Shown piece by piece: positions 32,120 through 43,247 of a stretch of DNA of 64,000 nucleotides. Each line of letters opens with the position of its first letter. Within the stretch, counting starts at the first letter, position 1. The stretch comes from Scolanthus callimorphus (lineage: Eukaryota > Cnidaria > Anthozoa > Actiniaria > Edwardsiidae). The stretch spans positions 22,033,854 to 22,097,853 of the forward strand of contig CM066913.1 of NCBI GenBank assembly GCA_033964015.1, given 5' to 3'. Under the pieces are notes generated by a model. That model ran no database searches and was not told the DNA's origin. It saw nothing but the letters and a program-made list of their open reading frames with translations. The position numbers were made by a program, and so were the translations under genes.

Positions 32120-32880
32120 CGCGGTATCGACTTTTCTAGTTTTGATGACGTCATCGATGACGTAATGCCACGTGATCTTGGTGGTGCATCCCCTTGCCTC
32201 CAAAAAAACGTAATCCGTAATCCGTAATCCGCCTCCAAAAAAACGTAAAAACGTAGTTTGGTCTCCTAGCATTGTTCCCTTCTCGAGATAATGACTTTTC
32301 TAGTTTTGATGACGTCATCGATGACGTCATTTCACGTGACCTTGGTGGTGCACTCCCCTTGCCTCCAAGTTAACTTTACCCAAGTTTGGTCACCTAACGA
32401 TGTTGCCTTCTTGAGATATTGACTTTTCTAGTTTTGATGTCGTCATCGATGACGTCATGCCACGTGACCTTGTTGGTGCACCCCTCTTGGCTCCAAGATA
32501 ACTTTACCCAAGCTTGCTCACCTACTGACTTCTCTAGTTTTGATGATGTCATCGATGACGTGGTGCACCCCCCTTGCCTCACTTGCCTCACTGGGCAGTG
32601 ACTTAACCCAAGTTAGTTCACGCGATGTTGCCTGCTTGAGATGTTGACTTCTCTAGTTTTGATGACGTCAACGATTACGTCATTCGGCGTGACCTTGGTG
32701 TTGCACCACCCCGTACCTCCAAGATAACTTTACCCAAGTTTTGGTCACCAACCGATGTTGCCTTCTTCAGGTATTGACTTTTCTAGTTTTGATGACGTCA
32801 TCGACGACGTCATGCCGCGTGACCTAGGTGGTGCAACCCCCTTGCTTCTAACAACTTTAATTAACCCAATGTTGGTAAAC
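32120..32880 (+). repeat. Tandem array of about six ~106-163-bp units with CRE-like palindromes
   Basis: Units begin at CTTTTCTAGTTTTGATGACG or variants near 32131, 32294, 32423, 32529, 32648 and 32778. Most carry two TGACGTCA-type CRE sites arranged as a 20-base palindrome (TGACGTCATCGATGACGTCA, perfect at 32310-32329). A CACGTGACC E-box-like word and a C-rich CCCCTTGCCTCC segment follow. Units differ by substitutions and short indels. Known families: CRE is bound by CREB/ATF bZIP proteins, CACGTG by bHLH proteins. Binding here is inference. Confidence 0.85.
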
Positions 32881-33870
32881 TAGCGCCGGGCCGGAGCTCC
32901 GTTAAAACTAAACACGAAGGCGACAAAAATAGAAGCGCGCGCGTGTGCGTTCTTGCCTATTTTCCCGCCTGAAACTGGGATGCCTGTGTGCCGGGCGGAC
33001 GGACACACACACACGGAATTACACTATACGTTTTATTCAGGAATGAAAAGAAAAAATCGTATCTCCAGAAGGAAAGCTCCAATAACGACCAAAGTTGTCT
33101 TTAGATTCATACCTGTCTATTGTCAAAGTCGCGTGACATGACGTCACTCAGGAGCTCCGCTATAAACGACGTTTGTGGAGTAAATTGTGGCGCGATACGT
33201 TTTTTCCCGCGACACCCCTCAAAGGTGAATTGAAGGTATATTAAGTTGCATATAACGAGATGCCGAAATAATTACATTTCACTGGTAACAACATTTTTAC
33301 TTGCACACACGCACACAAATGAACATTGACTCAAAGAAAATATAAGTATAGTACACCAACCATATTTGACTTCAACAAATGCTTGGCCGTTTCAATAAAG
33401 ACGTGACTGAAAACAAATCCCTGTAAAAAAAACTGTCACATGACCTATTAATTCAATTGTAGCTAAAACGAAATTCTGAATCAAACTGAAAACGTTCTCT
33501 CAGTGACTACTTCTCTCCTAAAAGAAACACAGCTTTGTACGTTTGACTCGCGAAATTCAAAAGCCATGCCGTGTCATTTTATCCAATCAGCGTACAATTT
33601 GATCCGGCGGTAGGTTCTTTTTTGAGGAAAATAAGACCTCTGAAAAAGACACGGTTTCCTGGTGAACTTTCGAAGTCAACTTTCCTTGAGAATTGAGGAA
33701 CTACAAAGGTCCGCTGTTATTCAGGTAAGTGTTATATCTGCCTTGACATTCACATCTATGCAAGGTAAAACCCAGATCTATAAATCTTTCAGTAACTAAA
33801 CTAATGAAGGTTAGTAGTATTGTTGACAAATACACGCGCACGCGCTGGTAATACAATGAACGATACATTT

Positions 33871-34225
33871 TGTAGCGGAGCTCCTTTGCGGCCGAAGGCC
33901 GCAGAGCGGAGCACCATACCTAGGAAAAAAGCGTCCAAATGATCGCAAATATAGCGCATGTATGATATCCCCACAGGGTACCCAAAGCATCACAGGTTGC
34001 AAAGGGATGCGAGTGAATTTTCGACGTCGAGAGGCATTTTCCCGCCATTTCCCGTGATTTCTGTGAAGCCCTACGTCACAACCTGGCGTGACGTCACAAC
34101 ATGGCGCGACAGGGGGAGGGTGGATGGCGCGCGCTCATGACGTCGCAACATGGCGGTATGGCAGTGAGGGGGGAGGAGTGGGTAGTCGGGGGGGATGCTG
34201 CTCACGTGACAGACTACAGGAAACC
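33871..34225 (-). repeat. GC-hairpin-ended repeat, inverted copy of 52110-52690
   Basis: TAGCGGAGCTCC and GCGGCCGAAGGCCGC, followed by GGAGCACCATACCTAGG and GATATCCCCACAGGGTACCC, are the reverse complement of 52569-52690. The inner region (CGTCACAACATGGCG, GGGGGAGG) resembles 52118-52260 reversed. Family unknown; the terminal GC hairpin is a distinctive mark. Confidence 0.75.
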
Positions 34226-36348
34226 CAAACATCTTGACGAATCTTTTGATAGAAAATATCGACTGTACGCGACTACAGAACTGTGATAATAATGATAATT
34301 TGTTTACAAAAAGCCAGGGAGTACAAGACAATGTCTGAGCCGTGTCTGAATAAATCAGGAGAGCGTCTTCCTATCATCTAGAAGTCCAACCAAGATTTTA
34401 GCGCCGAGTAAAATTGCAATATGGCTGTGCATTTCCTTGCGAAGTCATTCTTCATCTTCTCTCCATTTCTTTCACAAAGCCGAGGCGTTTTAATAACTGG
34501 GCAGTGACTTTTTGAAGAGTGAAATTAACTGGGAGAAGCTCAATTCCACTACGGCAGAAGCTGTGAAGGGACGGTTTTATTTGTAGAAATAATTAGCAAC
34601 AGAAGTCGGGTCTTTAATGGCGGTCGAGCAATTCGTGGTTCAAAATTCCTGGATAAAGCAGTGTTTATTGGGAGATGGCAGGACATTCACAGTTCCGAGG
34701 TTGTTTCTATACACGGGAGAAAAAAACTACTCGGGATGAAGGTAGGAACTAAAAGTTAGTATACTGTGTTAGTAAACATCAAGCATTTGACCTTTGAATC
34801 CTAGCTAGAAGGGCTAGAACAAAGCCGGCGTGACATTGAAACGCGAACTTGTTTTAGCTTCAAAATAAAATATGCATTTGAGTTAATATGCGACGCCGAA
34901 AATCTCCAGAATTCCTTTAACTTTCTAATAAGGCTAACTATTGCTTCAGCCGTGTGTATTGAGAAAAACATTAGGCTTCTGCACGCTCAGTGGCATTTCA
35001 TTTCTCGAAATCAAAACAAGAACCATGAGGTAGCTAAAGAAAAGTGAGTTAAACAAACGCCTGTCAAATTACATAAAGACTAACATGTTATCATTATTCT
35101 GATTCACAGACAAATAAGAACGCTGAAAAACGTACTGTATTGTATCGAGCGGCACACAAGAAAACCCCTGCTCGCTGCTGATCCCTGCTGTTGCTGTACA
35201 TTTGGCTGGCAGTCAAAACTACTTTACTTTACTTGAGAAGATGGTGATGGAGCCGTGTTCTCTTTGCTGCCTTGGATCCTCGGCAACAGGACAATGACTT
35301 ATGGTACTGAAGTTGTTTACTTTAGCCTAGTTTCCATATAGTCTTATCTGTCGTATCTGTCTCACCAGTCGACCGTGAAACAATGAAAATTGGAATTCTC
35401 TATTTCATTTCCTCTTATTTCATAGTGTACTACTCTGTTTCTGTTGTTGTTATTGTTTATTTATTTATTTATTTTCTTTATTGTTAGTTAATTATTATAC
35501 TTTTGTTTGTCTCTCCCTTAACTATAACTCCTATGAATTGTAAATGACTATTATCTGCTTGACCACTGTTACCTAACTCGATTAGCTCTGCTATTTTTAG
35601 GTAACTGTGATCCTCTAATTACTTTAATTCATAACTTTTCTTGTACTGTATCCTGTTACTACAGAGGGCATTAAAGTATTGTTGTTGCTGTTGTTTCATG
35701 GTTGACTGATGAGACGTCAGATACGACAGATAAGAATTTATGGAAACTAGGCTTAAGGGTTTCTTGTGCACAGCAGAAGTTATTGAATTGGCACTGTCTA
35801 CTATTTAGAGTGAATACATAAAACTTTAAAGTTGTTTATAAGTTGCCCCCCCCCCGTGCTAGTTTTTTAGTGTTTGGAGACTAATGCTACGGCTCAACTA
35901 CACTGAACTGGCAAGATAGTTATTATCTGGGATTTTAGCAACATAATGTACAGATCTATGTAAACATAAATACACACATAAGAGAAATTATAAAATTCTG
36001 ACTCCACCAATATTTCAACTGTACAAGATACTCTAATAGTATCACTCTGCCCTAATTTATCTATCCAAAAAATATTGGTCAGAATTTTAAAATTCTCTTG
36101 TGTGTATTAATTATTAATTGAGAAATAGTCTGTTGAAGTTTAGGATATTTGTGAGTATTTTATGTAAAACATACGTACAGATGAAGTAACTTTCGGATTC
36201 TTTTTCCCTAAACAAAAGACATATCGAATCTTGCACTGCTATTATTACATGAAAATGGATTTTAGAAAGTAATAAAATGTCTTTTTAGCAATATCTAGAT
36301 CCAGTGAATGATGGGGGAGGGTCACCATTAATTATGCTATTCCATTAA
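34226..36348. other. Gene 2 large intron, between the GC-hairpin repeat and BEL element
   Basis: 34590-34745 is an inverted, diverged copy of 51520-51690 (shared GGAGATGGCAGGACATTCAC). A short TTATTTATTTATTT run lies at 35455-35473. AGATACGACAGATAAG near 35717 mirrors CTTATCTGTCGTATCT at 35342, giving a 390-base inverted pair. No gene is seen. Confidence 0.45.
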
Positions 36349-36369
36349 TTAAGCTATTCCAGCATTATC

Positions 36370-36888
36370 GTGCCGGCCGTGATGGAGAAGTTGCCAACGC
36401 CAATACTCCTTATGATGACGAGAGAAACAAACCACATGGAGTGGAGCATGGGAGAAATGCTGGAACGTTTGCTGAAAGAAGTCGAGCTGAGGGAAGAGTT
36501 GAATTATGGGCCCCAGGAGAACAATGGCCAGAATAACAGGAACTCGAACAGAAACAGTCAAGGCACCGCCAGCGCGTTATTGACCCAGGGAAATCGACAG
36601 AACTTTGACAATAAATGCGCATATTGCTTGGGTACACACAAGCACCAAGACTGCCCGACAGTGACTGATCTACAGGAGAGAAAGCGTATAATCAGAAGGT
36701 TTGCCCGTTGCTATATATGTTTATGTAAAGGACATAAGTCAGTTGATTGTAAGGCAGATAATAAGTGCGCTAGGTGTAAGTTAGGAGGCCACCATGAATC
36801 GATTTGTCATGTGCAATTGGGAGAAAATAGGCCTGCTCCACTAGTACAAGAAGTCCTCAGGTGCCCACGCCTCTACGCACAACCTTAG
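36370..36888 (+). pseudogene. BEL/Pao gag C-terminus with CCHC zinc knuckles
   Basis: It opens with MEKLPTPILLMMTRETNHME, the end of the retrotransposon gag coiled region. It continues with CAYCLGTHKHQDCP, CYICLCKGHKSVDC and CARCKLGGHHESIC, three knuckle-like cysteine/histidine clusters typical of BEL/Pao gag. The frame is open at its left end and ends in TAG at 36886-36888, where the protease reading frame takes over nearby. Confidence 0.88.
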
Positions 36889-36934
36889 TGTAAGTGCAGG
36901 CAACAGTATTGCCCTGCAAACAGCGCAAGGAGTA

Positions 36935-37380
36935 GTGCGGGGGGAAGCAGGGGAGGGGAGGTTAAGAGTTCTTTTCGACTCTGGTAGCCATAGGTCCTAT
37001 GTTAAGGAGTCAGTAGTGCAGGCTTTAGGACTCCAGGCTGTGGGGAGGGTCCACCACAAGTGGAATGAGGGATGTTATAACAATGAAAATAATGCCACTA
37101 GGAGGAGGGGAGGGCAAGTATGTAGAAGCCTTTGTTGTTCCAGAGATATCTTCGGTACCCAATGTGCATGCGGAGAACGTTAAAATAGGTATCAGCACTT
37201 GCGCGGGCTGTGGTTTTCAGATATAGATACGGGCGCGCAGCAGTTACACATAGATGTTTTGGTTGGGGCAGATTTTCTGTGGAGTTTCCAAGCGGGGAGT
37301 ACAATACTGGGGGAGGTAAGTGAGCCTGTAGCTGTAGACCTAATTAGGATGGGTATTATCAGGGCCCATAAGGAGTGAGG
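36935..37380 (+). pseudogene. BEL/Pao aspartic protease (DUF1758-type), frameshifted
   Basis: RLRVLFDSGSHRSYVKESVV contains the D-S-G active-site motif of retroviral-type proteases. Downstream, LHIDVLVGADFLWSF appears in another frame after breaks near 37060-37180, so the domain is split. Confidence 0.8.
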
Positions 37381-37469
37381 GTGATACAGAAGGTCGGTCA
37401 GTACAAGTTAACTTAATATCCCAGGATCAAGGCCAAGGAAGTAACAGTCTAGAGGAGAATGTAAGGAAG

Positions 37470-37785
37470 TTGTGGGAGCTAGATGCATTAGGAATAACCG
37501 AGTCAGATGAAGTGCATGAGGCATTTACGGATAACATTAGTTTTAATGGTGGTAGATATTCGGTGCGGTTGCCATGGAAGCAGGGACATGAACCGTTGCC
37601 TAGCAACTATGTTAATAGCCTAGCACGCTTAAGAGGGTTGTTAAGAAGGTTGAATCAGAAGCCGGAGGTTTTGGTAGAATGTGATCGTATAATTAAGGAA
37701 CAGTTACAGGCAGGTATTATAGAGGAAGTTGTGAGTTTAGAGCCAGGGGGGTAATCCATTTCCTCATATGCTGCCTGTTATAGGA
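37470..37785 (+). pseudogene. BEL/Pao reverse transcriptase, N-terminal part
   Basis: MWELDALGITESDEVHEAF, GGRYSVRLPWKQGHEPLPSN and VECDRIIKEQLQAGIIEEV are the standard BEL/Pao run into the RT. The frame then shifts to HFPHMLPV and stops being recognisable at about 37785, where the interruption begins. Confidence 0.88.
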
Positions 37786-37887
37786 ATGGATCTTGTTCAT
37801 ATTTTGTTATTACTTCCATGAAGGTAATAGTACGTTTTTTCACTTGTGGCATTAGTGTTCTGGCATTAGTGTGATAGCTACCATACA

Positions 37888-39094
37888 TGGGTACGGCATG
37901 GCAAGTATCGGCAAGGCAGGGTAACTGCATAGCAAGGTATCGGCATGGCAAGGTATCGGCATGGCGAGGTAACGGCATAAGCAAGGTAACGGCATAGCAA
38001 GGTAACGGCATAGCAAGGTAACGGCATAGCAAGGTAACGGCATAGCAAGGTAACGGCATAGCAAGGTATCGGCATAGCAAGGTAACGGCATAGCAAGGTA
38101 ACGGCATAGCAAGGTATCGGCATAGCAAGGTATCGGCATAGCAAGGTAACGGCATAGCAAGGTATCGGCATAGCAGGTATCAACATAGCAAGGTAACAGC
38201 ATAGCAAGGTATCGGCATAGCAATTTATCGGCATAGCAAGGTATCGGCATAGCAAGGTATCAAATAGCAAGGTAACGCATAGCAAGGTATCGGCATAGCA
38301 AGGTATCAACATAGCAAGATAACGCACAGCAAGGTAACAGCATAGCAAGGTAACATCATAGCAAGGTAACATCATAGCAAGGTAACAGCATAGCAAGGTA
38401 ACAGCATAGCAAGGTAACAGCACAGCAAGGTAACAGCACAGCAAGGTAATAGCATATAGCAAGGTAACAGCGTAGCAAGGTAACAGCGTAGCAAGGTACA
38501 GCATAGCAAGGTAACAGCGTAGCAAGGTAACAGCGTAGCAAGGTAACAGCGTAGCAAGGTATCGGCATAGCAAGGTAACGGCATAGCAAGGTATCGGCAT
38601 AGCAAGGTATCGGCATAGCAAGGTATCGGCACAGCAAGGTATCGGCATGGCAAGGTAACAGCACAGCAAGGTAACAACGTAGCAAGGTAACAGGGTAGCA
38701 AGGTAACAGCGTAGCAAGGTAACAGCGTAGCAAGGTAACAGCGTAGCAAGGTAACAGCGTAGCAAGGTAACAGCGTAGCAAGGTAACAGCATAGCAAGGT
38801 AATAGCATAATAGGTAATAGCATAGCAAGGTAACAGCGTAGCAAGGTATCAGCGTAGCAAGGTAACAGCGTAGCAAGGTATCAGCGTAGCAAGGTAACAG
38901 CATAGCAAGGTAACAGCATAGCAAGGTAACAGCATAGCAAAGTAATAGCATAATAAGGTAATAGCATAACAAAGTAACAGCGTAGCAAGGTAATAGCGTA
39001 GCAAGGTAACAGCATAGCAAGGTAACAGCGTAGCAAGGTAACAAGGTAACAGCGTAATAGCACAATAAGGTAATAGCATAATAAGGCAATAGCG
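37888..39094 (+). repeat. 16-bp minisatellite (about 75 copies) inside the BEL/Pao RT
   Basis: The unit is GGTAACGGCATAGCAA with variants GGTATC/GGTAACA, GGCATA/GCGTA/GCATA. Variants cluster: GGCATA-type units dominate to about 38270 and near 38560-38640, GCGTA-type units fill most of the rest. Because 16 is not a multiple of 3, ORFs of up to 435 residues run through it in all - frames, but they encode only a 16-residue repeat such as LLCRYLAMPLPCYAVT and are not genes. RT coding resumes immediately after the array. Confidence 0.97.
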
Positions 39095-39600
39095 TTCCAC
39101 ACAGGGAGGTGGTTCGGGAGGACAGTGCCACGACTAAGGTTCGAATTGTGTATGACGCCTCAGCAAGAGAAGGTAAGAAAGGCACCGCCCTTAATGACTG
39201 TTTACATGTGGGACCGTCGTTAAATCCACTTCTGTTTGATATATTATATTGAGATTCAGGCTGAATCGCGTAGTACTAGTGGGAGACATAGAGAAGGCAT
39301 TTCTCAACATTGAAGTCGGTTAGGAGGATAGGGATTGCCTTAGATTTTGTGGGTAGAGAATATTAAGGAGAAGGAACCAGTTATAGTTGTGTACCGTTTT
39401 TTGCCGAGTTGTGTTTGGCCTAAACACGTCACCGTGTCTGTTAAATGCAACCTTGAGACACCATATTTCTAGGTATGCAGATGAGGACCCGGTCTTTGCA
39501 CAGAAGATGACGAAGGGGTTCTACGTGGATGATCTGGTTACTGGGGAGAATGAGCGGGGAAGGCGTTTGACTTGTACGAGAAGGCTAAGGTAAGAAGCAA
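39095..39600 (+). pseudogene. BEL/Pao reverse transcriptase, central part
   Basis: [20 protein letters not shown] then [15 protein letters not shown] resumes where HMLPV stopped at 37785. VVLVGDIEKAFLNIEV carries the first catalytic aspartate. VFGLNTSPCLLNATLRHHIS and KGFYVDDLVTGE follow, the last with the Y-V-D-D catalytic box. Two or more frameshifts separate these blocks. Confidence 0.9.
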
Positions 39601-39776
39601 GAGGGGGGGTTCAAGCTGCGCAAGTGGAAAACGAATGATGCAGGCTTGAGGAAACGCATAGAGGGTTGTGAGCAATCACCCCAAAATAGTAGTCATGACG
39701 GAAATGCAGAAGACGAGGAAACATTTGCGAAAACCACCTTGGGGGAGGCAAGCCAGGGGGTGACAGTTCAGAGAAG

Positions 39777-40660
39777 GTGTTAGGAATTTCCTGGAATACG
39801 GATTCAGATGTGTTGACGTTAGGGTTAGAGCCGATCGCAGGTAAGGCAAAAGACCTCACACCGACCAAGAGGAATCTGTTGAAGGTCCTAGCTAGTACAT
39901 TTGACCCTCTGGGGATAGTTGGGCCTGTAGTGGTGAGTATGAAGATGCTTTTTCAAGAGTTATGTGTTAAGGGATTGGGATGGGACGAGGAGCTCACTGG
40001 GGAGTTGAGGGATAAATGGAGTGCATGGGTAGCTGAATTGCATAGCGCGAAGGAGATAGCTGTTTGATAGATGTGTTAAGGTTATGAGGGGGTGAGACAG
40101 CATATTACTTGCATGGATTTGGTGAATATTACTTGCATGGAGTTCAGTGAAAGAGGCATTTAAGTCTGAAGTGATCTTAGCAGGAACAAGGCTTTATTTG
40201 GACAGCAAGACCGCACTTTATTGGGTCCGCAACAAGGTGAGTGGAAACAGTTCGTTCGGCATAGAGTGAATGAGATACTAAAACTGACAGACAAGAGAGA
40301 GTGGGGACATTGTCCAGGAGAGCAGAACCCTGCCGATCTTGGATCAAGGGGGGTGACTGCATCTAACCTGAAGGCCAGTAAGCTGTGGTGGGAAGGTCCA
40401 GCCTGGCTGAAAGAGCCGCCGTCAGACTGGACAGCGGCAGTGGTAGACGAGAGACCGACTGAGTGTTCTGATGAGGAAAGGATAACGTCTGCACTTGTGG
40501 TGTCAGCAGGGAGATCACGATATACAGATGTAGTACTGATCGAGCGGTATGGTAAGTCGAGAAGACTGTTTAGAGTAACGGCATGGGTCAGACGCTTTGT
40601 CTTTAATATTCAGGCAAAGAGAAAGGGTCGTATGAAGAAGGTAGGTGCTTAGGAGCATCA
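39777..40660 (+). pseudogene. BEL/Pao RT connection / RNase H (peptidase A17 region)
   Basis: LGISWNTDSDVLTLGLEP, LTPTKRNLLKVLASTFDPLG and MKMLFQELCVKGLGWDEELT are characteristic of this region (Pfam A17). After a shortened stretch near 40065-40210, QFVRHRVNEILKLT, WGHCPGEQNPADLGSRGV and LWWEGPAWLKEPPSDW mark the RNase H end. About half of the RNase H domain appears deleted. Confidence 0.88.
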
Positions 40661-40689
40661 GAGATAGATGAGGCAGAGAAACAATGGGT

Positions 40690-41480
40690 TATCTCTGTGC
40701 AACAACAACTTAAGGGTGATAGTAAGTATAGACAACTGTCGAGCAACTTGGGTGTAGTTGAGAGTGGAGGAGTGCTAAGATGTAAAGGAAGGTTTGAGAA
40801 CTCGGATCTAGGGGAAGAAGCTAGGTCACCAGTCTTTGTTGCCAAGGCAGCACGTACTGACGGACATGATAGTGCGCGATTGTCACGCAAAAGTTAGTCA
40901 TGGTGGCGTGCGTGCAACCTTAGCTGAGGTAAGAGCAAGGTTCTGGATCCCAAAAAGGAGACAAGTCATCAAGCGAGTGCTTGCGTGTGTATTATGCAAA
41001 CGCCATGAAGGGAAGGCATATGGCGCCCCGCCCACCGCACCACTGCCAAGCTTCAGAGCAAGGGCTGCTGTGGGATTCGAAAAGGTAGGATTGGACTTTG
41101 CTGGACCCCTCTATGTTAAGTCAGACAAGGCACAATGGAAAAGCTTACATAGCCTTGTTTACATGCTGCGTCACACGTGCAGTTCATTTGGATCTGGTTG
41201 GAGATCTGACAGCGGAAAACTTCATTCGATGTTTGCGAAGGTTCTGTGCCAGAGGGGTACGCCAAGATAAATGATATCGGACAATGCGAAATCCTTTACA
41301 GCCACACAGAAAGAGCTAAAGAAGATGTATAAGCATCCAGAGGTGAGAGCGGAGTTAGCTAACAAGAGAATAGAATGGCGCTTCAACTTGGAGAAGGCCC
41401 CTTGGTGGGGGTGGCTTTTATGAGCGTTTAGTAGGCTTAGTTAAGAGGCCTCTTAGGAAGGTTCAAGGCAATGCGAAACT
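40690..41480 (+). pseudogene. BEL/Pao integrase, zinc-binding and catalytic core
   Basis: SHGGVRATLAEVRARFWIPK and CVLCKRHEGKAYGAPPTAPL form the zinc-binding region. VGLDFAGPLYVK holds the first catalytic aspartate and ISDNAKSF the second. RIEWRFNLEKAPWWG precedes a frameshift into GFYERLVGLVKRPLRKVQG. The catalytic triad is recognisable but split by frame changes near 41270 and 41405. Confidence 0.88.
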
Positions 41481-42094
41481 TACGTTTGACGAGCTGCTTA
41501 CCGTAGTTGTAGAGATAGAGGCTAGTTTAAATGATAGACCCTTGACATATGAGTACGATGAGATCGAGGAAGAAGTACTGACACCGTCACATCTGATATA
41601 TGGGAGACGAATTAGTGCTCTCCCAGATAGAATAGTGGAAGGAGACCCAGAAGAGATCAGTAGTGGAGAAAGGCACAAGTACGTCACTACCAAATTACAG
41701 CATTTCTGGAACAGGTGGAAAAGGGAGTATTTGGCTGATTTGAGAGAAATCCATCGTTTGAACCAGCAGGTAAGAGAAGCACGGTAGAGATAGGAGATAT
41801 CGTTACAGTTGCAGACGAGAGTAAGAAACGTGGTAAGTGGAGATTAGCAGTAGTAGAGCGTATTGTGGAAGGTAGAGACGGTGCAGTGCGTGGCGCAAAC
41901 GTAAGGCTCGTGCAAAAGGGTTGACCCGTGCGCCTGGCAAGACCACTACAAAAGCTGTATTTACTGGAAATTAATGCACGTGAAGCTAGGGTAACTGCTG
42001 CTCGGCCACATCTAGTAGCGCCACGCAGACAGCCGTCTATGCGCGCAGCAGCGCTGGATGCACGATGGAAGACCGCCAACATGCATGACTCATA
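41460..42094 (+). pseudogene. BEL/Pao C-terminal domain (DUF5641-like)
   Basis: LTPSHLIYGRRISALPDRIV, HFWNRWKREYLADLREIHR then RGANVRLVQKG and VRLARPLQKLYLLEI follow the usual order at the element's C-terminus, ending about 17 bases before the polypurine tract. At least one frameshift lies near 41785 and an in-frame stop follows LVQKG. Confidence 0.85.
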
Positions 42095-42110
42095 ATCAAG
42101 GGGGGGAGGG

Positions 42111-42317
42111 TGTTGTGAAAAACCATTGTTATCTATGAGTTAAAGTCATTGCGTTACATTGTTATCGGAGAGTTATTATACTTACGTGATTATGGGGTGA
42201 TATGTAATCTGAGACAAAATGTAAGGGAGTGAGTTATAAGGGTTATTCTTAATAAACTACAGTAAAATACAGTCCCCTGAATTGTTGATCGTTTGGAAGC
42301 GTCGAAAATTCCCCGAC
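42111..42317 (+). repeat. Putative BEL/Pao 3' LTR
   Basis: It starts TGTTGTGAAAAACC right after a GGGGGGAGGG purine tract and may end at CCCCGACA (about 42317), a TG...CA boundary of about 207 bases. It contains AATAAAC, a possible polyadenylation signal. No second LTR is in the window, so the right boundary is a guess. Confidence 0.55.
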
Positions 42318-42671
42318 ACGATGTTTCTATGCTGGGGTCTATCCTTTTCACCAAAGCTGTATTGTTAGATGTTTTCTCCATCACCGGAAAAGCTATTTAC
42401 TGTTTTGTCACGTGACATACCTTGTGACGTCACTCTGCACTAAGTTATAGCACCAAAATATTAAGTTCGTCCAGTTTTATCACTGTGCCTGCCTTAAATA
42501 TTTAAAGCAATTTAAGGCACATTTTGCGTTTTTGGGGGCTAGCCCCAAGCCCATTTCGAATCCCAGGCCTTAATGTGCTTGAGTTCCCCCTCTAATTTAT
42601 GACCAGTCCCTTAGTTGTAATTGCAAAGTGCACACACAGTTTGGTTTAGACATAGCTTTTCATACCCTTTA

Positions 42672-43247
42672 TCCCAGGGTGAAGTTTTCCGTGTTTTCGA
42701 ACCAAGTTTGAAGTCGTATTTGGGTTATATTTCAATGGTAGTTTGTTTATACTTGCTGCACGTTGACCTCATAGGATGCTCTGTTTCTTGCTGAAACTTC
42801 ACCCTAGGGACACTGACTAGGATTCTCAGTTATATCAATCAAAAGCGGACCTTCAGGCCTCCTATCATTGGATGACGAATTTAGCGCCTTCTCATTGGCA
42901 GCAGGATTAGTTCCGGAACAAGGATTAGTTCCGGAACAAGGATTAGTTCCGGAACAAGATTGTGCTAATCATCTCCCCTTGAATAATACAATGTCGCTTC
43001 GGAACTAAACCTGCTGCCAATGAGAAGGCGCCAAATGCGTCATCCAATGATAGGAGGTTCCCGAAGCCCCGCCTTTGGGACTGACGTTTTTGATTGATAG
43101 AACTGAGAATCCTAGTGAGTGTCCCCAGGTGAAGTTTCAGCAAGAAACAGAGCAAGACTAGAATCACTGAGGCAAAACGAACTACCATTGAAATCACCCA
43201 AATACGACTTCAACTTGGTTCGAAAACACGGAAACTTCACCCTGGGA
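42672..43247. mobile_element. Large foldback element with TTCCGGAA core repeats
   Basis: Left arm 42672-42905 and right arm 43000-43247 are inverted copies, beginning TCCCAGGGTGAAG and ending CTTCACCCTGGGA. They run through TTCGAACCAAGTTTGAAG, AGGATTCTCAGTTATATCAA and TCATTGGATGACG. The centre has three tandem copies of the 18-base GGATTAGTTCCGGAACAA (about 42904-42957), each containing palindromic TTCCGGAA. The family also has the short hairpin at 21342-21526. Confidence 0.85.

Larger units (their letters stand above)
36349..42317 (+). mobile_element. BEL/Pao LTR retrotransposon, 5'-truncated and broken
   Basis: Domains follow BEL/Pao order on the + strand, antisense to gene 2: gag C-terminus with zinc knuckles, DUF1758-type aspartic protease, reverse transcriptase, peptidase-A17/RNase H region, zinc-binding integrase and a DUF5641-like end. 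A polypurine tract at 42099-42110 directly precedes TGTTGTGAAA, the likely start of the 3' LTR. No 5' LTR or N-terminal gag is seen, and many stops and frameshifts break the coding region. A 1.2-kb minisatellite sits inside the reverse transcriptase. Confidence 0.92.

Noticed and set aside
36100..36369. Search for a 5' LTR of the BEL element
   Set aside because: No TGTTGTGAAA-like start or copy of the 42111-42317 sequence is present left of the gag fragment, so the element is treated as 5'-truncated.
37888..39094. Possible CRISPR array
   Set aside because: Units are contiguous with no spacers, the sequence context is a eukaryotic retrotransposon, and no cas gene is present.
37778..39185. Long - strand ORFs (435, 162, 141, 132, 125 residues) of repeated LLCRYLAMPLPCYAVT
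   Set aside because: They are stop-free readings of the 16-bp minisatellite in all frames, with no start context or non-repeat domain.
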